The notes below the pieces were generated by a model. It did not search any database. It saw only the letters and a list, made by a program, of their open reading frames with translations, and was not told the DNA's origin. From Desmodesmus armatus (taxonomy: Eukaryota; Chlorophyta; Chlorophyceae; Sphaeropleales; Scenedesmaceae): a DNA stretch of 64,000 nt. Position numbers and translations under genes: made by a program. Below are positions 32,718 to 43,890 of the stretch, in pieces (within the stretch, counting starts at the first letter, position 1; each line of letters starts with the position of its first letter). The stretch lies in assembly GCA_007449985.2 (NCBI GenBank), contig VIIQ02000059.1, forward strand, positions 62,001 to 126,000, read 5' to 3'.

Positions 32718-35044
32718 ATGGCTTATAATTACGAATTGCTTGACCTTATTCAGCTCATACAGGCCGGTGACCTGCGGGGCGTCCAGCAGTTCCCAGCCTT
32801 GGCAGCAGCAGTGACAGCAACGGACGACAAGGGTCCACCCCCCTGCACATTGCAGCTCGGTTTGGCAAGGACAGCGTTGTCAGTGAGCTCATCAGTGCTG
32901 GAGCAGACCTGGACGCAGTAGATGATGAGGGTGAAACCCCACTGCACCGAGCAGCATGGTGCCAGGTCAGCACAGTGCAGCTGCTGCTGGCTAAGGGAGC
33001 AGACCCCTGCAAGCCAGACAACAAGGGTGAACTGCCCCTGCAATATGCAGCAACTTCTGGCGATACCAGCATTGTCAGTGTCTTAATACAGGCTATGGAG
33101 AAGGCTGGCGTCAGCATTGACACAGCAGACAGCTATGGGGCCACGGCCCTTCATACAGCAGCGATGCGTGGGCGTACAGCTGCAGTCCAGCTGCTGCTCA
33201 GCAACAAAGCCTCAGTCAGCGCTATGGACAGATTTGGCAAGACACCCCTGCACTGGGCTGCTTTTGAGGGCCATGAAGCAGTGGTGCAGGCACTGCTGGA
33301 GGCCAAGGCAGCAACCAATGCTGCTGATGGCACTGGTGCATCAGCCCTGCACTTGGCAGCACAGCGCGATTGTGCAGTCATTGCACAGCTCCTGCTCAAC
33401 GGAGGCGCAAGTGTGGATGCAGTCGACAGCTCTGGCAAGGCGCCTCTGCACAATGCTGTGGAGGCTGGGCATGTGGCGACTGTGGAGGTGCTGGCAAGAG
33501 CAGCACCCAACACCCCAGGCAGAAACGGCAAGACAGCACTGCACCTGGCAGCTGAGCAGAAGAGGCCAGACATCACGCAGGTGCTGATTGCAGCGGGAGC
33601 AGACGTGTCAGCGCAGGATAACAAGGGCTGCACACCCCTGCACATAGCAGTAGACAGCGGCTGCAGTGCGTGCCTGGCGCTGCTGCTGGCTGCCCCCGGC
33701 TCTGCGCCTCTGAATGTGCGCGACTCAGCTTTGCAGACCCCACTGCACCATGCTGTTGAAGCGGGCAATGCAGCTGCTGTGAAGAAGCTTGTTGCTGTTG
33801 GTGCTTCAGTAAACGCTGCAGATAGCTCAGGAGCCACGCCCCTGATATTGGCAGTCAGGCTGGGGAGTGCTGACATGGTGAGGGTGCTGCTCAACAGGCC
33901 AGCATGGGCGTCACTGAGGGCTGCTGCAACAGGAGGTTGGACTGCACTGCACGAAGCAGCGAACCGCGGCTTCACTGAAGTTGCTGCGCTGCTGATTGAG
34001 CGCCGCGCCCCCTTGGATGCTGCATCCAACACAAACGACACCCCCTTGCACCTGGCAGTCAAGGGCAGGCACACCGCCATAGTGCAGCTGCTGCTGGCTG
34101 CAGGCGCAGCAATGCATGCTGTGGGATCAGACGAGCGCACTGCACTGCGCATGGCTGCAGCCACGGGCCACGTGCCTACATTTGAGTGTGTTCTGAAGTA
34201 CTGCTCCCCAGAGACAGCTGAAGGTGCTGACCACATGGCCAGGTCAGCTGTATGGCTGTCGGCAGCTAACACACCCGGCCTGGATGCTGACACCAAGCAG
34301 AGTGTGGTGCAGCAGCTGCTGCTGCCGGCGGTGAGGGGCAACACAGCAGCTGCCAAAGCAGCCCTGCAGCAGGGGATAGAGTCAGCAGGCAGTGTGGTGT
34401 GCAGTGCGCTCATTGACGCGTTGCGTGAGAGTGATGCTGTGATGGAAGACATCGACAATCAGCGCCTTGCAGTGCAAGAGCTGATTGTTGGCATGGCTTT
34501 GAGGCACCAGGAGCAGCAGGCTGAGCTTCAGGCGGAAAGGCAGCGCACAGTGGATCAGCTGCTGGCTGAAGAGCGGGCTGCGCTGCAGCAGCAGACAGAG
34601 GCCCTGCAGAGGGAGCGTGCACAGGTGGCAGCACAGCTGGCCAGCTTGCAGGTGCAGAAAAACAAGGAGGCAGCGGTGGGGCAAGCCCAGGCCCTCCTGC
34701 AGCAGCAGCTTGACAGCCAGCAACAGCAACAGCAACAGCAGCAGCAAAACGATGGGCACGTGAAGATGGAGCAGCAGTGCCAGGAGGCAGCTGATGTTCG
34801 GGTGCTGCTGGAAGAGCAGCACCAGCAGCGCATGCAGCAGCTGCCACTGAAAGCTGAGCCACAGCCACCTGCTGAGGATGTCATGGAGCAACTGACAGCA
34901 GGAGTGCAGAGGTTGGGGTTTCAGCAGCATCAGCAGCAGGGTGAGCAGCCGGTCTTCAGGGTCGGCATGTCTTTGGACACAACCCCAAGAAGGAGACACG
35001 GGCGGGCGCAAGCAAGTCAGCTGAAGCGCGCTGCGCGGCGCTGA
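32718..35044 (+). CDS. Ankyrin-repeat plus coiled-coil protein, copy E
   Basis: Starts MAYNYELLDLIQLIQAGDLR and, allowing one base inserted near 32833, runs to 35044 (about 775 residues). The lesion is in a GGTCCACCCCCC tract where copy F has GGGTGCGCCCCCC, so it is either a real 1-bp deletion or a homopolymer sequencing error. About 14-15 ankyrin repeats (residues about 35-500) are followed by TKQSVVQQLLLPAVR in the same frame. Next come a long Glu/Gln/Arg coiled coil (HQEQQAELQAERQRT onward), poly-Gln, and a basic end (RAQASQLKRAARR). Unlike C, D and the polyQ relative it has no membrane helix. It is the best preserved full-length member. Confidence 0.78.
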
Positions 35045-35200
35045 TCCTCACTGCTTAGCGGCTAAGCAATGGCAGCAAGGTGCATCGTGGCAGAAGCAGC
35101 TGGCTGCCACCCACCAGCTTGCGCGCAGCCAAGGCCAGCGGCAGCATGTGTGTCACTGGCAGTGCCCTAGACCCTAGAGCCTGTCAGGAGCCATTCTCAA

Positions 35201-35219
35201 CTTGAATGGGCCATTCAAG
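35201..35219. repeat. 1-nt-centre palindrome
   Basis: CTTGAATGG-G-CCATTCAAG, perfect 9-bp arms. The equivalent place in the F flank (about 26325) has the same palindrome with one mismatch. Confidence 0.95.
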
Positions 35220-35739
35220 GCCAAAGGGAGGGCCGCCCTTGGGCTTATGGCAGTGTGTGGGCAGTACTGAGGCTGCCCTGTGCAGGGGAGCAAACTGTTT
35301 GCATAGGCTATCATCTGAGGCAGCGTGCGTGGCGAGCCTTGTGTGGCATGGGTTTCTCTGTGATGCCACCAGTGGTGTATGTGTTTGGACGCGGCGAATG
35401 ATGGGCCGATGTCAATGTGGTCTCTGAGAGCCCATTGCGGCTACAGACGTCTGCCATGTCGACATGGCAGGGGCTAGGGTTTGGCAACAGTCGGCCAAAG
35501 ACTGCTGAATGAAGCAGGATGGAGGGTGCAGCAATGCAAGTACGGGCATTTTGCTTTGCGAGGGACAATCACGATTGCAGTGTTGTGTGGCCGCCACAGT
35601 GCTACTGTTTGCAAGTGTGACTTTGCAATTTGTTTGCACAGCATGCAAAGCAGCCTGAGGTGGCTGCACAGCCTGGGTGCAGTCTGTGACAGGCTGATTT
35701 AGAAGGGCCTTGGTACCCTATCAGGTCTGGTTCAACGTT

Positions 35740-35760
35740 GTGCTGGGTCTGACCCAGCAC
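35740..35760. repeat. 1-nt-centre palindrome
   Basis: GTGCTGGGTC-T-GACCCAGCAC, perfect 10-bp arms, in non-coding DNA. Confidence 0.95.
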
Positions 35761-36520
35761 TTGGGGTGGCAAGGCGGTGAGATCAGTGCTTTTGGTAGAA
35801 TTGGCTTGTAAGTGCCTGCATGTTCGTTTAGGACTTCAAGGACTTGTACCCTCCAGGATACCTTTGTTTCTGTGCGAACTGTGTTGTCAAGGTGCATGCA
35901 GCCAGTCCTGCCTCCCTTGGCTGTCTGGGCATGTGAGGTGCTCCTTGGCATGTGTATACCTGCGGCAGGGCAGTAAAGTGGCAACCGAAATAAATTGCAT
36001 ACCCGATCCGCTGGCTCTCACGTCAACGCCACATGCGTCGACGGTTGGTATGTGACGATGTGCATTTGGGTGTGTTGAGACTTTTGGCGACGTGGCACGT
36101 GGTGACTGCCACTGACAAGGGTTACAGCCGGTTCTCAGCTCACCCTTGCTTTCTCACACTTGTACGGCACACTGTAACAGCTTCATGAGGCCGTAGAACT
36201 GGCTCAGTATGGTACCCAGCAGGCCATCCCCAGCATCAGTCAGCAGCCAGCAGTGCCCCATGTGATACTGGCGGTTGTCCAGTGTGGCGTGCTGCCAGTC
36301 CTGGTGTACATGGCAGCTTATCCCATGTGACATGTGCTGTTGGTGAATGTTGACACCACACGCAGCCTTACAGTACCCGTGTTGGTATTGCTTTCCAAGC
36401 ATACAGTCAAATGCATACAGTCAAATGCCCCATTGTAGTGCTTGCATTGTGTGTACACAATAGTTTGACAGTAACAATTGCCAAAGAACACACAACCGCA
36501 TCGCACACACAACAGCACAG

Positions 36521-38477
36521 TCAGCCGCTGTACCTACCCACTAGCTCTGGTGGTGGCAGCTCATCCATTATATCAGGATGCTGCTGCAGGTACTGCCTGA
36601 TAGTCGTCACCCTGTCTGCTAGGTACGTATTGTCCAAAAAGCTGTCATACGCCTCAGGACAGAACCCTTTCGCGGCCAGCACACAGTGCCGCAAGTATAC
36701 TCGGCAGGGCAGCACATTGTTGCTCCATACGCTGTCAATGCCATGCACTCCCCAGCGCCGCTGCCACTCTTCTGGTGGGCAGCGAGTGGCCTTGTAGTGC
36801 TCGTCCGTGTTGGCACCACACAATACCTGTGTGAAAGACACCGCACAGCAGAGAAGCAGGCAGTCAACGTTTTCAGCACAGGCACAGACAGCAGCATGCA
36901 GACACGGCCACATGTAGCGGTGTAGTGCCCGTCAGTGTTGGCGCCACACAGCACCTGTGTACTGGACACCGCAAGAGCAGCATGTGTGGCTGCATGTGTG
37001 GCTGACAAGTGACACCATCCTGAGCTGTAGAAGGAGTAGCGCTGGCCGAGTGCACATGCTACAGCTGCTGCCCTGCAGTTTGCATGCTTCCAAGACAAAG
37101 CAGCACCCTGATGCTGGCAGCTGCTGGTTACAAGTGACAGGCAATAACCAAAGTGACACCCTGTTACAACACAAAACAGCTGCAGTAAGAGTTAAACAAG
37201 CACTCACCGCAAGCCTTTCAGCTGCTGTTTTGCCTGCCAGGTCATATGGCTGCACTGCAAGGAACCTGAACTCGTGCTCGCGTGCGATGAATGCTGTAAC
37301 ATTGTCAGGATTGAAGGGCACCTCAAACAAGCTGACAACCAAGGAGGCGTCACTGCTGCCGCCATTGCTGCCGTTGCCGCTGCCATTACCGCTGTGCTGG
37401 CTGCTATCGGGGGTGCTATCGGGGGTAGGGCTGTTGCTGTCTGAGCTGCTGCCTGGCTGCTGCTGGCTTGTTTGATCACTGCTGCTACTGGTGCTGGTGT
37501 TGGTCACTGGCTCGCAGGACAGGCTGCCAATCTCACGCTGCATGCATGGTCAATCACAACAGCAGCGGGGCACACTTCAGATACATCCAGTCATGACAGC
37601 ATTCACAAAAGCTTACTGGCATACAGTACACACACTTGCTGGTGTGCTGCTGATGTGGCAGCACACAGCTGCTGCTGCCCTGAGAAGTGACAAGTATGTG
37701 CCTCACAGCCCCATCAAGGCACAGCATGTCACTCTAGGTTGGCATGGTCTGCACAAGTGCCCCTAGCTGCTGCTGTGTACTCACAGTGGCAGCATTCGCA
37801 ATGCCTCTCTGGAAGAAGATGTCTGCAGTGTGTGCAAACACCCGCCTGAAGCCATACAGCTGCACAGCGAGCAGAACGGAGCAGGCCACACAGCTACGTA
37901 AGTTGCTGCATGTGCTGGCACCCGGCTAGTATGGTGTGCCTTGTGATGGGTGATGGGTTTTGCAGTGGTGAGGAAGCAGCAAAAATTCAACCAGCAGTAC
38001 TGTAAACACGTACAGGCTGTCCTGCCGTGTGAACTTGGCCACTGCTGTCTCATCTCATCGTACTGCTGGTGTAGTTGGTACTACTGGGCTGCTGCAACTA
38101 GTAGCTGAAGTAGCTGGTTTGGTACCTACTCACCCGCCCAGGTCTGAAGTTTTGCAGGTTGGGGAAGGTGGTTTGTGCACTGCGCTCTGCATGCAACACA
38201 CATGCACATTGCTGTGAGTGTTCCGCAGGTGCTGCACTTCGCAGTGCTGCACCCTGTTGCAATCACTCTGACACCATATGTGCTGCTACCTGCACTTACC
38301 TGATAACAAAGAGCCAAAGCCAGCAACAGTCATGAGCCCAGACCCCGCATCCAGTCCCGTGAAGTGATCGTCCAGTTCAGTCCCATGCTGCAACGAAGGA
38401 GCTGTTTGGGCATGTATTACCCTTGACTGGCTGAGAGATTGTACCCTGACCCTGTGTTGTATAGGTGAAGCCATGAT
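36521..38477 (-). CDS. Gamma-glutamylcyclotransferase-like conserved plant/algal protein
   Basis: Five minus-strand exons: 38477-38300, 38186-38134, 37859-37785, 37537-37208, 36826-36521, in continuous frame for 313 residues. Exons 1-2 join to GFGSLLSERSAQTTFPNLQ, exon 3 gives FRRVFAHTADIFFQRGIA, and exon 4 gives REIGSLSCEP and FIAREHEFRFLAVQP. Exon 5 gives GIDSVWSNNVLPCRVYLRHC, FLDNTYLADRVTTIRQYL and ELVGRYSG. The FGSLLS start resembles the substrate loop of gamma-glutamylcyclotransferase/BtrG-fold proteins, but the rest is typical of an uncharacterised plant-type family. Catalytic activity is therefore inference. A Ser/Asn/Gly-rich insert lies in exon 4. It is divergent from the methyltransferase gene, with 688 bp between start codons. 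Confidence 0.8.
36904..36960 (-). repeat. Partial copy of last exon start in the upstream intron
   Basis: On the minus strand CACAG then GTGCTGTGTGGCGCCAACAC, a copy of the start of the exon at 36826 (CACAG then GTATTGTGTGGTGCCAACAC). It codes LCGANTDGHYTAT versus LCGANTDEHYKAT, then diverges. Confidence 0.88.
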
Positions 38478-39165
38478 ACGATCAAGACAGAACGGGTTGA
38501 ATTTGGGGCGGGCCACCAGCATGTCTGCAACAGCAGACAAACCCAACCACTCACACGCTTTCGACACGACACAAGCTAAAGCAGTAGGATGACAAAAAAA
38601 TTAAATAGCAATTTTATTGCTTCCCCTCCTTAGGCAAACTTGAGACAGGCGTGAGACAACGATCTGAGATTGACTCCAAGGTTGTTGCAGCCATGTGACA
38701 TCCTGCCTACCTAGAGACTTTGGGCGTTTAATAAACGTGTATGCAATCAGTCTTATATCCTGCGTCCAACAGTGACCAAGCTAATCCGCTGCAGCAGTAT
38801 TAGCAGCAGCAGCAGCAACAGCAGTAGCTGCGTCAAGGATCAGTAGTGTTCAGCCCAAAGACACACGATTTAAGCTGGACTTCATCCAAACTACAACACG
38901 CCTATTAATCACCCACCCGTGGCAGGAATCTAGTCCCCGTGCCCTGCCAGTCTGACACCCTTCGCAGCTGTGTTTTGGCTCAAGCGGATCACCGGCAGCA
39001 AGCGGTTGGCAGCTGGTCCTTGATCCGCCAACTGACTCTGGTTTGTTTCTCTGAGGGTGCTGCAACAGCTAACAGTGGTCTCGGCACCGTAGCTGCCACA
39101 GCGTCCCGAGCAGCAAGCAGCAGCAGCAGCAGCAGGGACAGCAGCTGCTGTCAGGCAGCAGCAGC
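38478..39165. promoter_or_regulatory. Divergent intergenic region
   Basis: Separates the start codons of the cyclotransferase-like gene (minus) and the methyltransferase gene (plus), so it must hold both promoters. It includes an A/T-rich patch at 38590-38630. No clear TATA box in either direction was identified. Confidence 0.45.
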
Positions 39166-41252
39166 ATGGCTGGCATGCTCAGCCGGCCTGCGGCCTGCAG
39201 GGCTCAGCCTGTGGTAGCTGCGTGGACCAAGAACACCCTGCAGGACCACTTCTTCAAGGAGGCAAAGAAGCAGGGTGAGCCTGGCTGTGGTGACCATTGC
39301 AAGCATAGAAGCCAGCCTAGCACCAGAGTATGCCTGCCATTTGACTGTGCACACATGGAGAGCCATGGCTCTCCATGCGTGAGGGAGCGTGTTGCACAGT
39401 AGGAACTGTCTTTGGTGAGGCAGCATGAGGGGCCAAGGCAGCTGCACACAAAGTACTGCCGCACCCAGCGCTGCTGCATACGCGCATGTGTAGCCCAGCC
39501 ATCTCACTACAGCCCTTTCATTGGCCAGTTTGTATGCTTGTCCTGTGCAGGGTATGTGTCCAGAGCTGCATTCAAGCTGCTGGAAGTACAGAAGAAGCAC
39601 AAAGTCATAAAGCAAGGTGCGGCGGCAGCTTGCCAGTTCACTAGCAGCAGTGCAGGGCTGTCAGGGTTGGTGGCCAGTGCAGGCCGCAAGCAGCACGTGC
39701 AGCTCTTGAAGACACGGACAGCAGCTGTGACAGGCCAGCGCGCCCCAAACAGATAGTGCCCCGCATTTGGGTTTGCAACTGCCACTGTCACTTTCGACAC
39801 ACACAACCAAGATGGCAGCGCACAAGCATGCCGCATTGGGCAGGGGGTAAGCATGGCACACGCAGTGCCGGTGTTTGCTCACAAACCGTTTGTTCACAAG
39901 CTTCAACCTGTCATAAAGAGTGCTGGCTGCGTGTTGTCCTGTGCGGCTGCTGCAGGTGCCAAGGTGTTGGACCTGGGCTGTGTGCCGGGTGCCTGGATGC
40001 AAGTAGCCTGCAAAGAGTTGGGTCCGCATGACAGGGGAGGCCTAGTGCTGGGGATCGACATTCAGGAGGTGCGTGGCCGCCACCCTGAGTGTGCGAGGTG
40101 TGCGCACTCAGTGAGCAGATGGGTCAACCGTCTGGCTTCATGTGTGAATCGTCCCAGCTGTAGTGCGGCTGTCAAGACCCTGTGTTGGTCTGTGGTGCAG
40201 TGCAGTGCTTGCGCTACACCAGTCTAACAGGCACTGCTTGCTTCATTGCTTGCTTATGAAGACCAGCAGCTGCTGCTGTTGCGGCTTGCTGGAGGAGTCA
40301 AGCTGAGGCTGTACGTGTATTTGCGCTGCTTGTTTGTGTGTCCTGCAGCCGGTAGTGCCGCAGCGCTTCTGTGATGACCGAGTGCAAGTCCTGCAGGCAG
40401 ATGCCAGGCTGTTGACACCCGCCATCCTGGAGCGATACACCACAGACGTGAGTGGTTCAGTGTAAGCTGATGGAAACACCTTGTTCACTTGGTCGCGGAC
40501 GTACCGTGGGTTGACTACACTAGAGGTGAACAAGTGATGAGTCAGTGCTACAGTAAAGGTGTGGCGTTGTGTCCAATGCCAACCGCAGCAGCTGCACCTG
40601 CGTGTATACTTGCCATGGGCAGGGAGTTGCCGCGCCACAGCAGAAGGGAGAGAGGGATCTGCTGCGCAAATGATGACAACATAGTGGCTGCGTCTGCTGC
40701 TGCTGGTGTGGCTGCAGGGCTTTGACGTGGTGCTGTCAGACATGCTGCAGTTCACCAGTGGGGTGAATGATGTAGAGCTGTCGCTGGAGCTGGCCAGCAC
40801 AGCCATGAATGTGGCAACAGGGCACTACTATGACGAGTATGGGGAGGCATATGCACAGCAGGTTGGCTTCCGGCACACAGGCTTCCTGCGGCCAGGGGGC
40901 AACCTGGTGATGAAGGTGTATGAGGTGCGTCTGGGTCATGTCGACTGCATGAGGCTGGCTGAAGTCCATTGCATGAGGGCTGACCCAGTGCATGTGCAGC
41001 AGCTGTGTTTTCTGCCATGGCTCAAAGGCTGCATACTGCAAAGCTGGAATCAGACTGCACTTGCTGATGGGGTCAAGACTGAGGTTGGATCATGCTGCTG
41101 CTGCTGCCAACGTACAGGGGGCTGGCACTCAGGAGTTCACCAAGCTGATGCAGCGATACTTCAAGAAGGTTGCCAGGTTGAGAGTGGAAGCCTCAAGGTC
41201 CATGTCAAGGGAGTTCTACGCTATTGGCCTGGGCAGGAAGCCTCCTAGCTAG
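39166..41252 (+). CDS. FtsJ/RrmJ-type rRNA (uridine-2'-O-)-methyltransferase
   Basis: Six exons: 39166-39274, 39551-39616, 39956-40068, 40349-40447, 40718-40924, 41118-41252, a continuous frame of 242 residues (E. coli RrmJ is 209). The catalytic tetrad is intact: K45 (SRAAFKL), D137 (VVLSDM), K195 (NLVMKVYE) and E230 (SREFYAIG), matching K38-D124-K164-E199. The SAM-binding loop is GAKVLDLGCVPGAWMQVA (from about 59). The enzyme methylates the 2'-O of a uridine in large-subunit rRNA. The N-terminus (MAGMLSRPAACRAQPVVAAW) is Arg/Ala-rich without acidic residues, consistent with mitochondrial or plastid import (MRM2-like). The start is the first ATG in frame with the exon. Confidence 0.9.
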
Positions 41253-41823
41253 CCTGAGCAGCCTCCTAGCATGGTGTTGCTAGGCTGGCATGTCAGCAGC
41301 TGCATCAGCCCATACCGGTTCTTCAACCCTCTTTTCTGTTGTCAACCAGGAGGTGTGGCGCACAGACCATCAATATACTTACGTTGGTATATAGCCAGTA
41401 CCCCTGCAGACCATGTGCCAGAGGCTTCACTGACGGTTTGCACTCTTCTTCACACCATCTTGGTTCAACTGTCCATCTGAGGCCACCTGACAGGTGGCCT
41501 CGTTGTGTCGTTCCTGGCAATCACGGTCTCGTATCACTTCGAAATTGCGCAAATGCTCTGATTCATGAGCTAAGGCTTCCGTAAACTCGTTGATCTTGAC
41601 TGCTGTCTGCTTCTGCTGGTTTGGTCCCTGAAGCAGTCACTTGCCCTAAACTCAGGCTGCTGAAGGCCTTGTAGTCCCTAAAACTCAGCAGTATAGTTGT
41701 CTGTCGGTTGTGGCTGGTGCAGTCCCCAAGCCTAGCAGTGCATTACAGTGTTGATTTGAGCAGCAGCTGCTGCATTGATTTGAGCAGCAGCAGCATCCGG
41801 GAAGCAGCAGGTGCCCGGCTCCA
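41253..41823. other. Spacer between methyltransferase and AUG2 genes
   Basis: No gene is seen. A perfect odd palindrome lies at 41479-41501 and a short TTTGAGCAGCAG repeat at 41755-41790. Confidence 0.5.
41479..41501. repeat. 1-nt-centre palindrome
   Basis: GAGGCCACCTG-A-CAGGTGGCCTC, perfect 11-bp arms. It could act as a terminator-like hairpin in the RNA, but this is not a bacterial context. Confidence 0.95.
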
Positions 41824-42432
41824 ATGCCTGGGGCCTATGACGAGCTGTTGCAGGCAGCTAATAGTATAGGTTTCACGTTACCGCTCACCAGCAGCAGCAT
41901 CCCGCAGGTGGAGGGGCTGTCAAAGGCACAGCAAGTGGTGGAGCAGGGTACACAGGTACACGAGCTGGAGCTGCGCCTGTCCGCCCTGTCAGCACACTTG
42001 GCAAGCCGGACTGTCACAGACCAGCAGCAGCTAGCAGCACGTGCAGCAGGGCTCAGCACAGCAGCCAGCACACTGCAGCTGATCACCGCCAGCAAGGACG
42101 TCATAGCTGATCGCCTGCGGTCCGCCAGCCTGCGCCCCAGCGTCCCAGTGGCCCCAGACTACCAGCAGGACTTTGCAAACATGCTGCGCTCTGCTGCGAG
42201 CAACGCAGCAGTGCTGCAGAACGGCCTGCAGGTGCTGCAGTGGGCTGCTAGCCTGTCAGACAAGCCCTCGTGCTGGGAGGACCAGCTGCGGGTGATCAGA
42301 GACTCAGCACAGGCAGTCAAGGAGTACTCAACCGCCATGCATGAGTTTGACCAGCAGCTGACGCAGAGCACAGGCACAGGGGACGGGGCTGCTGGCAGGA
42401 CACTGGTGCCTGCTGGTGGCGTGACATACTGA
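41824..42432 (+). CDS. AUG2: HAUS augmin-like complex subunit 2 (AUG2) candidate
   Basis: Single-exon ORF of 202 residues, all-helical with heptad patterns. Residues 105-190 (DRLRSASLRPSVPVAPDYQQ, then FANMLRSAASNAAVLQNGLQ, then WEDQLRVIRDSAQAVKEYST) follow the plant AUG2 block in order: RLQQP..., PVEAEYQKQFSELL, AASDY, W..., W.EMLRPIP. Augmin binds microtubule walls and recruits gamma-tubulin for branching nucleation in the spindle; subunit 2 lies in the microtubule-binding module. The N-terminal part (MPGAYDELLQAANSIGFTLP) fits the family's LL..C..IG start. I rely on remembered motif order; a profile search would settle it. Confidence 0.62.
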   Translation: MPGAYDELLQAANSIGFTLPLTSSSIPQVEGLSKAQQVVEQGTQVHELELRLSALSAHLASRTVTDQQQLAARAAGLSTAASTLQLITASKDVIADRLRSASLRPSVPVAPDYQQDFANMLRSAASNAAVLQNGLQVLQWAASLSDKPSCWEDQLRVIRDSAQAVKEYSTAMHEFDQQLTQSTGTGDGAAGRTLVPAGGVTY

Positions 42433-43890
42433 CAGCAGATGGCAAGCAGTGCAACAATAGGTGGGTCGTGGGATCCTGGGCAGGGAGCCACAGCTGTGTC
42501 TGAGCGCTCAGCAGCACTGCACTGCAGCTGCAGCGGGGCATCCAGCACATGTGGCAGCTGAGCTTCTCTGCCACACACGCACTTACACATGGCATGTGGT
42601 ACTAAAGAGGCACGCAGCAGCAGTGCGCAATCGTGTCATGCCTTGAACGCCATGCTGTTATGCGTGTTTGTCGCCTCTGGCATCCGCAGGTGTCCCTCTG
42701 CCGTCGACTTTGTGTGAACCCACCTGGCGCTGCGGCTGCTGCTGGGAGGGGATGTTGCTGTCATAACCATGTTTGAAGTTTTGGCAGTTGATGCTCCTGT
42801 CATTGCAATCCTGTGCTGGCAACATTAGAAGCAGGCTAGGATGCATGGCAGCAGTGACCTGCCCGCCATGCCACTGGGGGTGAGGTAGCGGCAGGCTGGG
42901 GTCATCCACGAGCAGGAAAGTGCATCCTGTGGTGCTCGGCTGCGGCATGCAGCAGCAGCTGCCTTTGATGGTGGCGCTGTTTGACACATGCGTTGGCTAT
43001 GTATGCTGCCGTCAGATGCATGGCAGCTCCTGCCCACGCCATACGTGTGCCAACGGGGTGTGCTGTCTTGGCACAGCCTGCTGTGCTGCTGCGTGTGCTG
43101 ACAACAGTACACAGTTTGCGGACTGGTGGGTATGCAGGCTGCCGGTATGTGCATCCGCGTGTTTGGTATTTATTTTCGAGTCAAGTTGCTGGGGTTATGA
43201 GCGTGTGGTGCAGCTGTGCCAGAGTGTTGACACAAGACAGGGACCATTGGTGAGCAGTTGCAAAGCAGTAGGTAGACTGAGTCTAGGTAGACTGAGTGTG
43301 TCTACCAGATGGCTGCGTGGCATCAGGATGTTTTGAATGTTTCTTAATGGTGGATGAGCACAACTGTTGGCTGGCCTTCAATGGCAGACAGCCTGTTCTG
43401 CAACCTGTCACAGGTTGCTTGTGCACACACTGCAGCAGCACCCCCTTTCCAGGGTGTCTGTCTCCGCAAGCTGCAGCAACTGCATCAATATCTAGATGAC
43501 CTCTTGACCTCCTAAAGGTTCCAGAATTGACAGCGCGGTGCTGCGCCTGTGATTGAATGCATGTGGGATCAGTGCAATGCACCCACCCACACACTGCACC
43601 CTTGCAGATGCATTGGTAGGCAGACGCCAAGGTATGAGTATCTGTCACTGTTCCTAAGCAAATCAACACCAGCAGCGACATATCTGCGCATGTATCTGGT
43701 TTCAAGCTGGTGGTTCAACGCGGTTTACCTGTTGCATTGCAGCAATGGGCTCGAAACCTCGAAGTCAGCCTGTCACGTCGTTTGTTGCCACAGATCAGAT
43801 AATTTGAACGCTACAGCGGGCGACGGATCTCGCAGGGGTGCCCAGGTGTTCCTGGCGCAGTTCTGGTCCAAACACACGTAGTTCGTTACA
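42433..43890. other. Interval without a supported gene
   Basis: No coding exon is convincing here. An odd palindrome lies at 43400-43418. The last 150 bp upstream of 43891 must hold the promoter of the Tic62-like gene, but no TATA box is evident. Confidence 0.45.
43400..43418. repeat. 1-nt-centre palindrome
   Basis: GCAACCTGT-C-ACAGGTTGC, perfect 9-bp arms. Confidence 0.95.

Larger units (their letters stand above)
35045..36520. other. 3' flank of copy E and spacer
   Basis: 35045 to about 35590 is the duplicated 3' flank shared with copy F. Odd palindromes lie at 35201-35219 and 35740-35760. A TTACA at 36365-36369 (TGTAA on the minus strand) is a possible polyadenylation signal for the next minus-strand gene. 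No other gene is supported. Confidence 0.5.

Noticed and set aside
33151..34458. Minus-strand 435-codon ORF opposite ankyrin copy E
   Set aside because: Antisense shadow of ankyrin repeats (repeated Ser/Cys/Ala pattern), no homology of its own.
36932..37098. Separate exon of the cyclotransferase-like gene at 36904-36960
   Set aside because: It is a truncated copy of the last exon start that diverges after about 50 nt; including it would interrupt the conserved protein.
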